A DNA stretch of 17,777 nucleotides from Phycisphaerae bacterium (GCA_018665385.1 JABJDN010000164.1:1-17777); one strand, 5' to 3'; shown: positions 1-7,746, counted from the stretch's first letter. Numbers and translations are program-made. The notes: generated by a model from the letters alone, not told the origin.

Positions 1-75
1 CGGGCTGTAGCGCAGCTTGGTTAGCGCGCCTGACTGGGGGTCAGGAGGTCGGAGGTTCAAATCCTCTCAGCCCGA
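1..75 (+). tRNA. tRNA-Pro (anticodon GGG)
   Basis: The segment folds as a complete cloverleaf. The acceptor arms 1-7 (CGGGCTG) and 68-74 (CAGCCCG) pair over all 7 bp. The D arm is GCGC/GCGC, the anticodon stem CCTGA/TCAGG encloses the loop CTGGGGG with anticodon GGG at 36-38, and the T arm is GGAGG-TTCAAAT-CCTCT. The discriminator base is A75. The CCA end is not encoded (ACTTT follows). The tRNA would read CCC and CCU proline codons. The window starts exactly at its first base, so its promoter is not visible. Confidence 0.95.
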
Positions 76-77
76 CT

Positions 78-112
78 TTGAGAACACCCGAGATTTTGTG
101 AGGTTTTCTCAA
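78..112 (+). terminator. Weak inverted repeat after tRNA-Pro, possible terminator
   Basis: TTGAGAA (78-84) is the inverse of TTCTCAA (106-112), with a 21-nt loop that contains a T run and a GTGAGG segment. It lies just downstream of the tRNA 3' end, where a transcript would need processing or termination. The stem is AT-rich and there is no clean terminal U tract, so this is only a possible terminator. Nothing else is apparent between the tRNA and the stop codon at 160. Confidence 0.25.
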
Positions 113-159
113 TGGTGGAACGAATAAGACATCAAACTAATGAACTACTGTGCATTCAT

Positions 160-594
160 TCAACTGGGACCAGAACCGTCGCGTTGAATACGTATCTCAC
201 TTATAGGAATAAGTTTACCAGTGTCCATTCCGGGACATGGCGTTTCTTTTTTTGCGCGTTCCCACGCTGCTTTAGATTTCAAGTTCTCAGTCCAAAACGG
301 CCATGTCCTGCACTGGGATGGCCTGGCTTCGTACAAGGAACACCCCGGCTTATCCGTTGAGCGGTCTAAAAACACACAGTCGTACTTCCCAGCAATAACA
401 TTTTCAGTAAGTGACCATTTTGCACCTAATTTACGAGCGAAGTGCTTATAAAAGTCTTCCACAGATATATCAAGCTTTTTCGCCATAGCACGCCCTTCGG
501 CATCGTTGAACCAAACAGCACCTGGAGGGCCTGTGCAACAATTGCCACATTGGGTGCAGGAAAACCGAAGTCCGTCTTCAAACCAATCACTCAT
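160..594 (-). CDS. YkgJ-family cysteine cluster protein
   Basis: A 144-residue protein of the YkgJ/CxxCxxCC family (UPF0153 type), thought to bind zinc or an Fe-S cluster; the biochemical role of the family is not settled. The N-terminal cluster is CTQCGNCC (residues 13-20). It is followed by the typical C73, GCSLYEARPSQCR (84-96) and a TWPFW motif (97-101), the hallmark order of the family. Length is normal. The ATG at 594 is chosen because the Cys cluster starts 12 residues later. No Shine-Dalgarno is seen. Instead TACGAT (602-607, minus strand) lies 7 nt before the ATG, suggesting a leaderless or nearly leaderless mRNA. The gene is divergent from the AGCS symporter and its neighbours do not suggest a specific pathway. 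Confidence 0.85.
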   Translation of the reverse strand: MSDWFEDGLRFSCTQCGNCCTGPPGAVWFNDAEGRAMAKKLDISVEDFYKHFARKLGAKWSLTENVIAGKYDCVFLDRSTDKPGCSLYEARPSQCRTWPFWTENLKSKAAWERAKKETPCPGMDTGKLIPISEIRIQRDGSGPS

Positions 595-601
595 GGCGTC
601 T

Positions 602-607
602 ATCGTA
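602..607 (-). promoter_or_regulatory. Candidate -10 box of the ykgJ-like gene
   Basis: On the minus strand TACGAT is followed by 7 nt and then the ATG. A start point 7 nt past the box falls at or one base before the start codon. The -35 position 17 bp upstream reads TTACTT and is a poor match. Support comes mainly from the same geometry at other genes in this window. Confidence 0.35.
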
Positions 608-664
608 TAAGATTAATACTTGAAAAGTAACCCAACACGTAGAAAGTAAGGAAAGCCACTCCAA

Positions 665-2467
665 ATGCAATTCGAAGTCAACGATGTCATCAACACAATC
701 AACAGTATTCTCTTCTCAGAATATGTTGTCTATGCACTCTTACTCACCGGCCTTATCTTCACACTCTGGAGTGGATTCGGGCAATATCGAGCACTCACTC
801 ACGGCGTTTCAGTTATTCGAGGAAAGTTCGATAAGAAAGACGACCCCGGAGCGATTAGTCACTTCCAAGCACTCTCTGCTGCACTCTCTGCAACTGTCGG
901 CTTAGGGAACATTGCCGGCGTCGCGCTTGCTGTTGCAATCGGCGGCCCTGGCGCTGTCTTTTGGATGTGGGTTATTGGTCTGCTTGGCATGGCACTGAAA
1001 ATGACAGAAGTGACGCAATCAATGCTCACTCGCGACACGACTGATCCAAACAATCCGCATGGCGGACCGATGTATGTAGTTGACAACTTGTTTAAGAAAG
1101 CAGGCGGACGTCTTGGTGCAACCATTGGCGGCATTTTCTGTTTCACACTTGTTCTCTCTGCAATTACTGGTGGCAATATGTTCCAAGCATGGAATGTTGC
1201 TGCAGTAACCACGCAGTACTTTGAAATTCCAGGAGTCTCAGGAATTGAAAAGACCTCAAACTTTAACCCAGAAACTTTTGCAATCGGAGTGATCCTTGCA
1301 ATCATTGTTGGGTGCGTCATCGTCGGTGGCATTAAGCGAATCGGCTCGGTTGCAGGAAAACTCGTTCCGTTCATGTGCTTGTTGTATTTAGGCGCAGGGA
1401 TTGTTGTTTTACTATTAAACATTGGGCAAATTCCAGAACTCATCATGCTCATTGTTAAATACGGCCTAGGCTTCGGAGATGCGCCAGCTTCTGGTGCGTT
1501 CCTTGGCGGTTCAGTTGGATACGCCGCAATGTGGGGAATAAAGCGCGCACTCTTCTCCTCAGAAGCGGGACAAGGTTCAGCGCCAATTGCACACTCTGCT
1601 GCAAAATGCAACGAACCCGTTCGAGAAGGGATCGTTGCAGGCCTTGAACCTTTTATCGATACCCTCGTTGTATGTACTGTTACTGCACTTATCATTCTCG
1701 CATCAGGTGCTTGGAACCGCGGCCCAGAAGCAACATTTGGCGAAGCCGCAGCAATTTCATTCTCACTTGAAGACGACGAGTGGCGTTTAACCACTCCAGC
1801 GCTTCCATCTAAAAACGACGAAGCAAAAAGAGTAAATGGCGTTGCAGCTGAAGATACAGGTTGGTCATTAAATGACTCTGTATTCATGATGCTCAGAGCT
1901 GGTCAAGACGAAAACACCGGCGATAATCTCCATCGCATTTCTGGGTCTGTTACTAGTGGTGCAGATGGCAATTTTGCAGTTGCTTGGGAACCCTACGATG
2001 CAATCTACGATGAGGCGGGCGATGCAATTCCTGTTTCCATAGAAAGCAATGGTGTGTGGGCGAACTATCCGGGAGCAAGTCTAACCGCTCACGCTTTCGA
2101 CAGAACAATTCCTGGCCTTGGTAAATGGCTTGTTGTCATTGCTGCTTGGCTCTTTGCCATCTCAACTATGATTTCATGGAGTTATTATGGCGAACAGGGT
2201 GTTATATATGTCTTTGGCAGCGAGGGGCCATTTTCTGTAGTTGCGATTACGTTGTACCGCTTGGTGTACACAGTTCTAGTTGCTATTTCTACTATGGGCT
2301 TCATCACGACAGATGCAGAATTAGATATGTGGACGACCCTTGGTTTGGGAGCAATGCTTGTTGCAAACATTCCAATTATGTGGATTTATGGTCCGCAAGC
2401 AATGCGTGCGTACCACACGTATATAGGAAAACTTAAAAAAGGCGAGTTTAAAGAAAACGCAGAATAA
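665..2467 (+). CDS. Sodium:alanine symporter, AGCS family, with inserted domain
   Basis: A 600-residue inner-membrane carrier of the alanine/glycine:cation symporter family (PF01235), predicted to import alanine or glycine with Na+. Family signatures are clear: SGFGQYRALTHG near residues 36-47, ATVGLGNIAGVA (76-87), GGPGAVFWMW (93-102), WGIKRALFSSEAGQGSAP (290-307) and the C-terminal FAISTMISWSYYGEQ (497-511). Members are usually about 450-550 residues. The surplus here is one block, residues about 351-472, placed between the helix ending ASGAWN and the helix beginning near GLGKWLVV. The block is polar and acidic and has no membrane segment. An AAGGA at 648-652 lies 12 nt before the ATG, a rather long spacing. 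The 3' end overlaps convergent lpxB by 20 bp. Substrate is inferred from the family only. Confidence 0.92.
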   Translation: MQFEVNDVINTINSILFSEYVVYALLLTGLIFTLWSGFGQYRALTHGVSVIRGKFDKKDDPGAISHFQALSAALSATVGLGNIAGVALAVAIGGPGAVFWMWVIGLLGMALKMTEVTQSMLTRDTTDPNNPHGGPMYVVDNLFKKAGGRLGATIGGIFCFTLVLSAITGGNMFQAWNVAAVTTQYFEIPGVSGIEKTSNFNPETFAIGVILAIIVGCVIVGGIKRIGSVAGKLVPFMCLLYLGAGIVVLLLNIGQIPELIMLIVKYGLGFGDAPASGAFLGGSVGYAAMWGIKRALFSSEAGQGSAPIAHSAAKCNEPVREGIVAGLEPFIDTLVVCTVTALIILASGAWNRGPEATFGEAAAISFSLEDDEWRLTTPALPSKNDEAKRVNGVAAEDTGWSLNDSVFMMLRAGQDENTGDNLHRISGSVTSGADGNFAVAWEPYDAIYDEAGDAIPVSIESNGVWANYPGASLTAHAFDRTIPGLGKWLVVIAAWLFAISTMISWSYYGEQGVIYVFGSEGPFSVVAITLYRLVYTVLVAISTMGFITTDAELDMWTTLGLGAMLVANIPIMWIYGPQAMRAYHTYIGKLKKGEFKENAE

Positions 2468-3548
2468 GTTCCGCTGATTCTTTTTCAGGATTATGAGAAG
2501 CGTATTGGAGCATTTGTTGCTCCAATGCGTTTTTCATTGTAGCCATGGCATCTTCATCGTTTAACATATTGAGTGCTACTTCTGAAATTTTCCCAGCAAT
2601 ATTTCCACAAGGGATAAACTCAGGGACAATTCTCTCGCCCGCTATAAGATTAGGAAGTAAGCGATACGGCGTGTTGAGCATGACCTTCGCCCCAAGTAAC
2701 GACAGTGGATTTACTTTATACATGCCAATCATTGGAAGACCATGACGCATTACGTGCAGAGAAACTGTGCCTGAAACATTTAATGCAAGATCAGCCCATG
2801 CAAGTACACTAGGCAGTTCATCAGCAACGATTTGCAAACCATTCGACAATGGCTTCACTCGTTCAACATCTTCTTCTCTGCATGCAATGACTGCTTCCGT
2901 AGCAGGATGTTGCGTGCATATCCTGCTCAAAATTGAAAGTTGCATTGGAAGGTTTTTCTTTATTTCACTTTTTCGTGAACCAGGCAACAAGACGATGTTT
3001 GGCATGCCTGCGGGTAGATCAATATCTTTGCATTCGTGGGTACCCATTGCTGGGTGTCCAATGAACGTTGCTGGCATTCCCCTTGATTCAAACCATTCTT
3101 GTTCAAACGGAAGCAAGCACATGACATGATCGCTTAATCGCTTCATCTTACGCAACCGCCAAGGCGCCCACGCCCACAATTGTGGTGCTGCAAGATGTAT
3201 CACCTTACATCCATGCTTTCGTGCAATTTTACACACAGGCCAATTTGCAGCTGGAGAATCAACTGCTATGACTAGGTCTGGTTTGTTCGTTTCAATCCAT
3301 GAACCAACCATATCGACAAGGCCTTTGATGCGTTTGATTTCAGAAATTGCTCCAACGCCCATGGCAGCTTCTTTCGTGGTGTGTTCTAACAGTTCAACTC
3401 CGGCCTTTTGCATCTGAGAACCGCCAAGACCTACAACGCGAACATGCTCACCACTTGCCTTGAGCCCACGCGTAGCCATCGCACCAAGCGCGTCGCCACT
3501 TGGCTCGAATGCCGTCATGAGAATTGTTTTTGAGGTCTGTTGTTGCAT
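2448..3548 (-). CDS. lpxB: Lipid-A-disaccharide synthase
   Basis: A 366-residue GT-B glycosyltransferase (GT19) that joins UDP-2,3-diacylglucosamine and lipid X in lipid A synthesis on the cytoplasmic face of the inner membrane. Family landmarks are EPSGDALGA near the N-terminus, GLGGSQMQKAG, AAMGVGAISEI, the region around DSPAANWP, APQLWAWAPWR, LLPFEQEWF, FIGHPAM and LLPGSRKSEI, with the acceptor-side VSGTVSLHVMRHGLPMI toward the end. The ATG at 3548 (start MQQQTSKTIL) gives the normal N-terminal length before the first Rossmann motif. An upstream ATG at 3605 would run into aspS and adds a non-homologous extension. No Shine-Dalgarno is visible. The gene diverges from aspS across 35 bp and overlaps the AGCS gene tail. 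It implies an LPS-bearing outer membrane. Confidence 0.93.
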   Translation of the reverse strand: MQQQTSKTILMTAFEPSGDALGAMATRGLKASGEHVRVVGLGGSQMQKAGVELLEHTTKEAAMGVGAISEIKRIKGLVDMVGSWIETNKPDLVIAVDSPAANWPVCKIARKHGCKVIHLAAPQLWAWAPWRLRKMKRLSDHVMCLLPFEQEWFESRGMPATFIGHPAMGTHECKDIDLPAGMPNIVLLPGSRKSEIKKNLPMQLSILSRICTQHPATEAVIACREEDVERVKPLSNGLQIVADELPSVLAWADLALNVSGTVSLHVMRHGLPMIGMYKVNPLSLLGAKVMLNTPYRLLPNLIAGERIVPEFIPCGNIAGKISEVALNMLNDEDAMATMKNALEQQMLQYASHNPEKESAELILRFL

Positions 3549-3577
3549 AGGACATATTTCGGGGGCGGGGGTACAAT
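3549..3577 (+). promoter_or_regulatory. aspS promoter, predicted leaderless start
   Basis: AGGACA (3549-3554, 4/6 to TTGACA) and TACAAT (3572-3577, 5/6 to TATAAT) are separated by exactly 17 bp. The predicted start point, 7 nt beyond the -10 box, is 3584, the A of the aspS ATG. A G-rich spacer stretch separates the boxes, and no ribosome-binding site fits between -10 and ATG. The complementary strand of the same box (TATTGT, 3573-3578) could act as a weak -10 for lpxB, with a leader of about 18 nt. Confidence 0.6.
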
Positions 3578-3583
3578 ACCCGA

Positions 3584-5374
3584 ATGCTGAAAAGAACATG
3601 TACATGTGGCGAAACTCGTAAAGAAAACGCCGGCGAAGAAATCGTACTGAGTGGTTGGATTAACACCTATCGCGACCAAGGCAAAGGACTTGTTTTTATC
3701 GACTTACGAGATAGATACGGCCTTACGCAAGTAGTATTTGATGCGGAAGATACAACCCCTGAAGTCATGGAAATTGGGGCTTCGTTACGTCGAGAAGATG
3801 TCATTTCTGTAAAGGGTATAGTTCGCATCCGTGAAGGCAAACCAAATGCTAAGTTAACTACTGGCGATATTGAACTGGTTGCAAAAGAAATTGAAGTTGT
3901 AAATCGCACGGCGAAACTTCCGATTCTTCCGGACGACCACGATGCAGACAAAATTGGCGAAGAGCACAGGTTGAAGTATCGCTACATCGATTTGCGCCGG
4001 CCAAAGATGCAAGAGATTTTAAAACTTCGGCACAAGATTACACAATTCACGCGTAACTTTTTTGCTGATAATGATTTTCTTGAAATTGAGACGCCCCTGC
4101 TCATTACTCCTACACCAGAAGGTGCACGCGACTTTATCGTGCCATCACGACACCAATCTGGACAATGGTATGCACTTCCGCAAAGCCCCCAAATTTTTAA
4201 ACAAATTTTAATGGTCGCAGGCTGCGACAAATATTTGCAAATTTGTAAATGTTTGCGCGACGAAGACCCACGCGCTGACCGCCAAGCAGAGTTCACGCAA
4301 ATTGACCTTGAGATGAGTTTTGTTGACCAAGATGACATTCTTGAAATCATGAGCGAGTTTGCATCACGCTTGTACAAAGAAGTTGGAGGCATTGACCTAG
4401 GCGAACTTCCACAGATGTCATGGAAAGACGCGATGGATAATTATGGTTCTGACCGACCAGACATTCGATTCGATTTGCAATTACGCGACGTTACAGAACT
4501 TGCAAGCAAGACTGAGTTTAAAGTATTCAAAGATGCTATCGATTCTGGAGGAACTGTAAAAGCAATGCGAGTTCCAGGTGGCGCAGATAAACTGTCACGG
4601 AAGAAGACCGATGCACTTGCAGAGGTTGCAAAAACTTACGGCGCTGGGGGGCTGCCAACTGTGAAGTACCAAGGCGGCGAATTCCTCACAGGAGTTGCGA
4701 AATTTGTTACTCCAATCAAAGATGAACTTGTAGAGGCCCTTGGACTTGAAGATGGCGACATCGTCATGTTTGGGATTGGCTCCTACCGAGTCGCGTGTAC
4801 TGCACTCGGCGAAGTCCGGTTAGCGCTTGCGAAAGATTTAGAACTTATTCCAACTGGCGCGTTCCGTGGCCTTTGGATTGTTGATTTTCCGATGTTTGAT
4901 TGGAACGAAGATGCTGGGCGCTGGGTAAGCGAACACCATCCGTTTACTGCTCCACTTGAATCACAAATTGATATTCTTGAATCCGATCCTGGCAACTGTG
5001 TCTCATCAGGCTATGACCTTGTTATTAATGGTGCTGAAGTTGGTGGCGGTTCTATTCGTATTCACAATCCTGAAATACAAGCAAAAGTGTTTGGCTTGCT
5101 CGGATTAAGCTCTGAAGAAACTGAAGAAAAATTTGGCTTCTTGTTGAATGCGTTGCGATTTGGCGCGCCCCCTCATGGTGGAGTCGCGTTTGGTTTAGAT
5201 CGACTAGTCATGATGATGATTGGCACAGATAACATTCGCGACGTTATCGCTTTCCCGAAAACGCAAACTGGCGCTGACCTTATGTGCGAAGCTCCGGGCG
5301 AAGCTGACCCGAAACAACTCGATGAACTCGGAATTATTATGCGAGAACCTGAAGCCGCCACAGAAGCAAAGTAA
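3584..5374 (+). CDS. aspS: Aspartyl-tRNA synthetase, bacterial type
   Basis: A 596-residue class IIb synthetase charging tRNA-Asp (EC 6.1.1.12). It has the N-terminal OB-fold anticodon-binding domain (about 1-110, beginning RTCTCGETR), motif 1 with the IETPLLITPTPEGARDF region (168-184), motif 2 RDEDPRADRQAEFTQID (225-241), the bacterial GAD insertion (about 290-420) and motif 3 GVAFGLDRLVMMM (533-545), followed by DVIAFPKT. Length matches the bacterial form (about 590). I cannot tell from sequence alone whether it is discriminating or also charges tRNA-Asn. The ATG at 3584 is the only start that includes the whole OB fold. It has no Shine-Dalgarno but sits 6 nt after TACAAT. The last 38 bp overlap the convergent AsnB-like gene. 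Confidence 0.97.
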   Translation: MLKRTCTCGETRKENAGEEIVLSGWINTYRDQGKGLVFIDLRDRYGLTQVVFDAEDTTPEVMEIGASLRREDVISVKGIVRIREGKPNAKLTTGDIELVAKEIEVVNRTAKLPILPDDHDADKIGEEHRLKYRYIDLRRPKMQEILKLRHKITQFTRNFFADNDFLEIETPLLITPTPEGARDFIVPSRHQSGQWYALPQSPQIFKQILMVAGCDKYLQICKCLRDEDPRADRQAEFTQIDLEMSFVDQDDILEIMSEFASRLYKEVGGIDLGELPQMSWKDAMDNYGSDRPDIRFDLQLRDVTELASKTEFKVFKDAIDSGGTVKAMRVPGGADKLSRKKTDALAEVAKTYGAGGLPTVKYQGGEFLTGVAKFVTPIKDELVEALGLEDGDIVMFGIGSYRVACTALGEVRLALAKDLELIPTGAFRGLWIVDFPMFDWNEDAGRWVSEHHPFTAPLESQIDILESDPGNCVSSGYDLVINGAEVGGGSIRIHNPEIQAKVFGLLGLSSEETEEKFGFLLNALRFGAPPHGGVAFGLDRLVMMMIGTDNIRDVIAFPKTQTGADLMCEAPGEADPKQLDELGIIMREPEAATEAK

Positions 5375-6422
5375 GCAGAGCGAAAATTTTCTCGCCGTGC
5401 TCCTCGTCACCACGTTGATGCGCATTCAGTAAAGCCCTACAGGCATCTTGTTCAATGGAAAGTCCACAGAACGCTTCTGGACATTCAAATGTTTTTTCCG
5501 CAAGCTCTCCTAAAGAACTCACTGGATTTTTCAACCACGATGACATTGGAAATGACACTGGTGGAATGGGCTCCATATCTTCAGACACGTGCAACTGCAC
5601 TCCAACGTATTCAGCAAGAACGCCGAGTTCTATTCGCTTTGCGGCTGCCCTGTGCGCTTTATGAAGCAAGGCTGTTCCAGATGGTTGTAGGATGCGTTCC
5701 AAAAAAGGTGAAACAGAATCAGTAGGATTGAGCGTTCCATCAAGCACAGCAATGCCTTTGTCTTTAGCACTTCTGTATTGCCACAATTTTGAAAGCAGTG
5801 TGTAATCAGCAAAGGGCTTTCCAAGAATCGTTACGAGAGTTTTGAGATCTTCGGCGGGTGTTGATGCTATGCCCGCTTCTACAGCGCGGGCTCCTGTGCA
5901 TATTTCTTGGAATTTCTCTTCAATCGGCATCGAACAAATTGGTGAAAGTAACGCTCCGCCTTCCACCGCATACCCAAGTTGCAAGTACTCAGCGACGCCT
6001 TGTTGCAATTCGGTCGGCAAGTCTAATTCTTCTGCGATTTTGAGCAATGGCATTGGGTTACTCGAAAAAAGAAGACCATCCCCCACTTCATCTAAATCTA
6101 ACCAATACAGTGGCTTTCTACCTGTTCCCCTTCGACCTAGTTCGAGTTGAAGCGTCTCTTCATGCCAATGAGCATAGGCGCATTCATCCCAATCTTCGCC
6201 ATCGCAAATTTCCCGCACCCCATCTTTTGTACCAGACCCTATTCTAGAACCCGAGCCAGAGCCTAAGAGGAGGATGTGGAGAGAACCGTTTTGGATTGGT
6301 ATGGAGTCTTCAAAACGGTACGTCCTAGAACTTGACAAAAGAAGCGTTTGCTCAAGAATGGAAGGCCAATTTTCAGGAACTGGTCCACCATCGCGTTTTA
6401 AAATGCCTGCAATGCCACTCAT
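5337..6422 (-). CDS. Shortened asparagine-synthetase-like protein, predicted pseudoenzyme
   Basis: A 361-residue intact reading frame. It starts MSGIAGILKRDGG, the exact N-terminal context of class II glutamine amidotransferases and AsnB (MCGIAGI), but with Ser in place of the nucleophile Cys2. Residues 95-128 (LGRRGTGRKPLYW...LLFSSNPMPLLKI) match the AsnB RDRxGxKPLYY...FASExKALL strand pair, followed by an EYLQLGY helix. GKPFADYTLLSKLWQY (201-216) and the end (FPMSSWLKNP 291-300, AHQRGDEEHGEKIFALLTLLLW about 334-355) match the AsnB C-terminus. The glutamine-site NGE segment and the ATP PP-loop SGGxDS with about 100 surrounding residues are absent, so the protein is 361 rather than about 600 residues. 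The start at 6422 is fixed by the MSGIAGI motif. It is flanked by aspS and an acidic amino acid carrier. Homology is by eye; the function is unknown. Confidence 0.7.
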   Translation of the reverse strand: MSGIAGILKRDGGPVPENWPSILEQTLLLSSSRTYRFEDSIPIQNGSLHILLLGSGSGSRIGSGTKDGVREICDGEDWDECAYAHWHEETLQLELGRRGTGRKPLYWLDLDEVGDGLLFSSNPMPLLKIAEELDLPTELQQGVAEYLQLGYAVEGGALLSPICSMPIEEKFQEICTGARAVEAGIASTPAEDLKTLVTILGKPFADYTLLSKLWQYRSAKDKGIAVLDGTLNPTDSVSPFLERILQPSGTALLHKAHRAAAKRIELGVLAEYVGVQLHVSEDMEPIPPVSFPMSSWLKNPVSSLGELAEKTFECPEAFCGLSIEQDACRALLNAHQRGDEEHGEKIFALLTLLLWRLQVLA

Positions 6423-6440
6423 TGCTATAGAGTACATCGC
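6423..6440. promoter_or_regulatory. 18-bp bidirectional promoter core between the AsnB-like gene and carrier
   Basis: The two start codons (6422 on minus, 6441 on plus) are only 18 bp apart. On the plus strand TAGAGT (6428-6433) lies 7 nt before ATG; the overlapping TATAGA (6426-6431) is preceded by TGC, an extended -10 pattern. On the minus strand TACTCT (6429-6434) lies 6 nt before the ATG, so a start point 7 nt further is position 6422 itself. Both -10 boxes therefore overlap, any -35 contacts must lie within the opposite coding sequence, and no ribosome-binding site fits. The -35 matches are weak on both strands. Confidence 0.5.
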
Positions 6441-7730
6441 ATGGCACATCGAAACACAAACATTTTGACCATTCTCATTCTTCTTGGCCTGGTTGCAGGT
6501 GCACTTGTGGGTGAATACGGTTTACACGACCCCACCGGTGCAAACGTTGACCAACTGCAATGGCTGAAAGAAGTGGGCAACATCGTGCTCATTAGACCAC
6601 TAAAAGTGCTCATCATTCCCTTGATATTGTTCAGCGTTATTTCTGGAATTACTCGTATTGGAGATCCCGCGAAACTCGGCATAGTAGGCATAGCAACACT
6701 TGTGTATTACCTTGCCACGATGTTTACTGCAGTAACACTTGGCGCATGCCTAGTTACGTGGATTGCTCCTGGTGTACTGCCGTCAGATGTCCAACTTACT
6801 CTGATAGAAACAAGCCAAGCAACAGCAGCCATCGAGCATGCACCGCGTGCATTAAGCTCAGCGTGGCTAAACATCTTGTATCAAATTGTACCTGTCAATA
6901 TTTTCAAAGACATGGTGAACGGTCAACCCCTTGGAATCATCGCCTTCGCAATCGCCTTCGGACTTGCCATCACGGCAGGTGGCGATAAAACAAAAGCAGC
7001 CCGAGACATTTGCAATGCCTGCTTTGAAGGCCTCATGATTCTTGTGCGCTGGGTTATCTGGCTCACACCTATTGGAGTTTTCTTCTTAGTTGCTTGGACA
7101 GTTGGAAAAATTGGATTCGCTTCCATTAAAGGACCGCTTGGCTGGTACATGGCTACAGTCTTGATTGGCCTTGCGGTACATGGTTTCGTTATCCTTCCAC
7201 TTGTACTCTATGTATTTTCTGGCAAGAATCCATACCAATTCATGTGGCAGATGAAACGTGCATTGATGACAGCAATAGGAACCGACTCTAGCTCAGCAAC
7301 GCTCCCTGTAACCATCGATGCTGCTGAAAACGAAGGGGAATGTTCTAAAAGAGCGGCGAATTTCGTCCTCCCCCTTGGCGCTACTGTGAATATGGATGGC
7401 ACAGCACTCTACGAAGCAGTTGCGGTTGTTTTCTTATTCCAACTTTTTGGCATTGATTTAGATATTTCACAACTCGCAGTTGTTGTTATCACAGCAACTC
7501 TCGCAGCAATTGGTGCTGCTGGAATTCCATCAGCGGGCTTAGTAACAATGGTCATTGTTATCACAGCGGTCAATATGAATTTAACGGGTTCTGCAGACGG
7601 GCCACTCCCTATTGCAGCCATAGGCATCATTATTGGCGTGGACCGTATTCTCGATATGTGCCGCACAGCGGTGAATGTATGGGGCGACGCAGTTGGAGCC
7701 AAAATCATTACAAGAATTGCACCAGACTAA
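6441..7730 (+). CDS. Dicarboxylate/amino acid:cation symporter (GltP/DctA family)
   Basis: A 429-residue inner-membrane carrier of the DAACS family (PF00375), coupling Na+ or H+ to uptake of acidic amino acids or dicarboxylates. Seen in order: hydrophobic N-terminal helices, the HP1 serine motif TDSSSATLP (281-289), NMDGT (317-321), the HP2 tip GIPSAG (361-366) and DRILDMCRTAVNVWGD (401-416). By alignment to GltPh, D405, R408 and N412 correspond to D394, R397 and N401. The Arg at 408 is the residue that pairs with the substrate side-chain carboxylate, favouring aspartate/glutamate or C4-dicarboxylate over neutral amino acids. The ATG at 6441 leaves an intact first helix. There is no Shine-Dalgarno. 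The gene is head-to-head with the AsnB-like gene, suggesting shared control. Exact substrate and coupling ion are not determined. Confidence 0.93.
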   Translation: MAHRNTNILTILILLGLVAGALVGEYGLHDPTGANVDQLQWLKEVGNIVLIRPLKVLIIPLILFSVISGITRIGDPAKLGIVGIATLVYYLATMFTAVTLGACLVTWIAPGVLPSDVQLTLIETSQATAAIEHAPRALSSAWLNILYQIVPVNIFKDMVNGQPLGIIAFAIAFGLAITAGGDKTKAARDICNACFEGLMILVRWVIWLTPIGVFFLVAWTVGKIGFASIKGPLGWYMATVLIGLAVHGFVILPLVLYVFSGKNPYQFMWQMKRALMTAIGTDSSSATLPVTIDAAENEGECSKRAANFVLPLGATVNMDGTALYEAVAVVFLFQLFGIDLDISQLAVVVITATLAAIGAAGIPSAGLVTMVIVITAVNMNLTGSADGPLPIAAIGIIIGVDRILDMCRTAVNVWGDAVGAKIITRIAPD

Positions 7731-7746
7731 AGAGTCCGCCGCACAT

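Noticed and set aside
859..1887. 342-residue open frame antisense to the AGCS symporter gene
   Set aside because: It is the mirror of a strongly conserved membrane protein. The translation is rich in Pro, Ser and Ala without motifs, and the sense frame explains the sequence fully.
3549..3605. Upstream ATG (3605) as the lpxB start
   Set aside because: It would run through the aspS promoter and start codon and adds 19 residues with no likeness to LpxB. The ATG at 3548 gives the family's normal N-terminus.
5382..5391. Perfect 10-bp palindrome GAAAATTTTC near the end of aspS, considered as a terminator
   Set aside because: It has no loop, is short and AT-rich, and lies inside the coding sequence of the convergent AsnB-like gene.
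6423..6449. Upstream ATG (6449) as the start of the AsnB-like gene
   Set aside because: It would overlap the carrier start, and the MSGIAGI motif, which must be N-terminal in this fold, begins at 6422.
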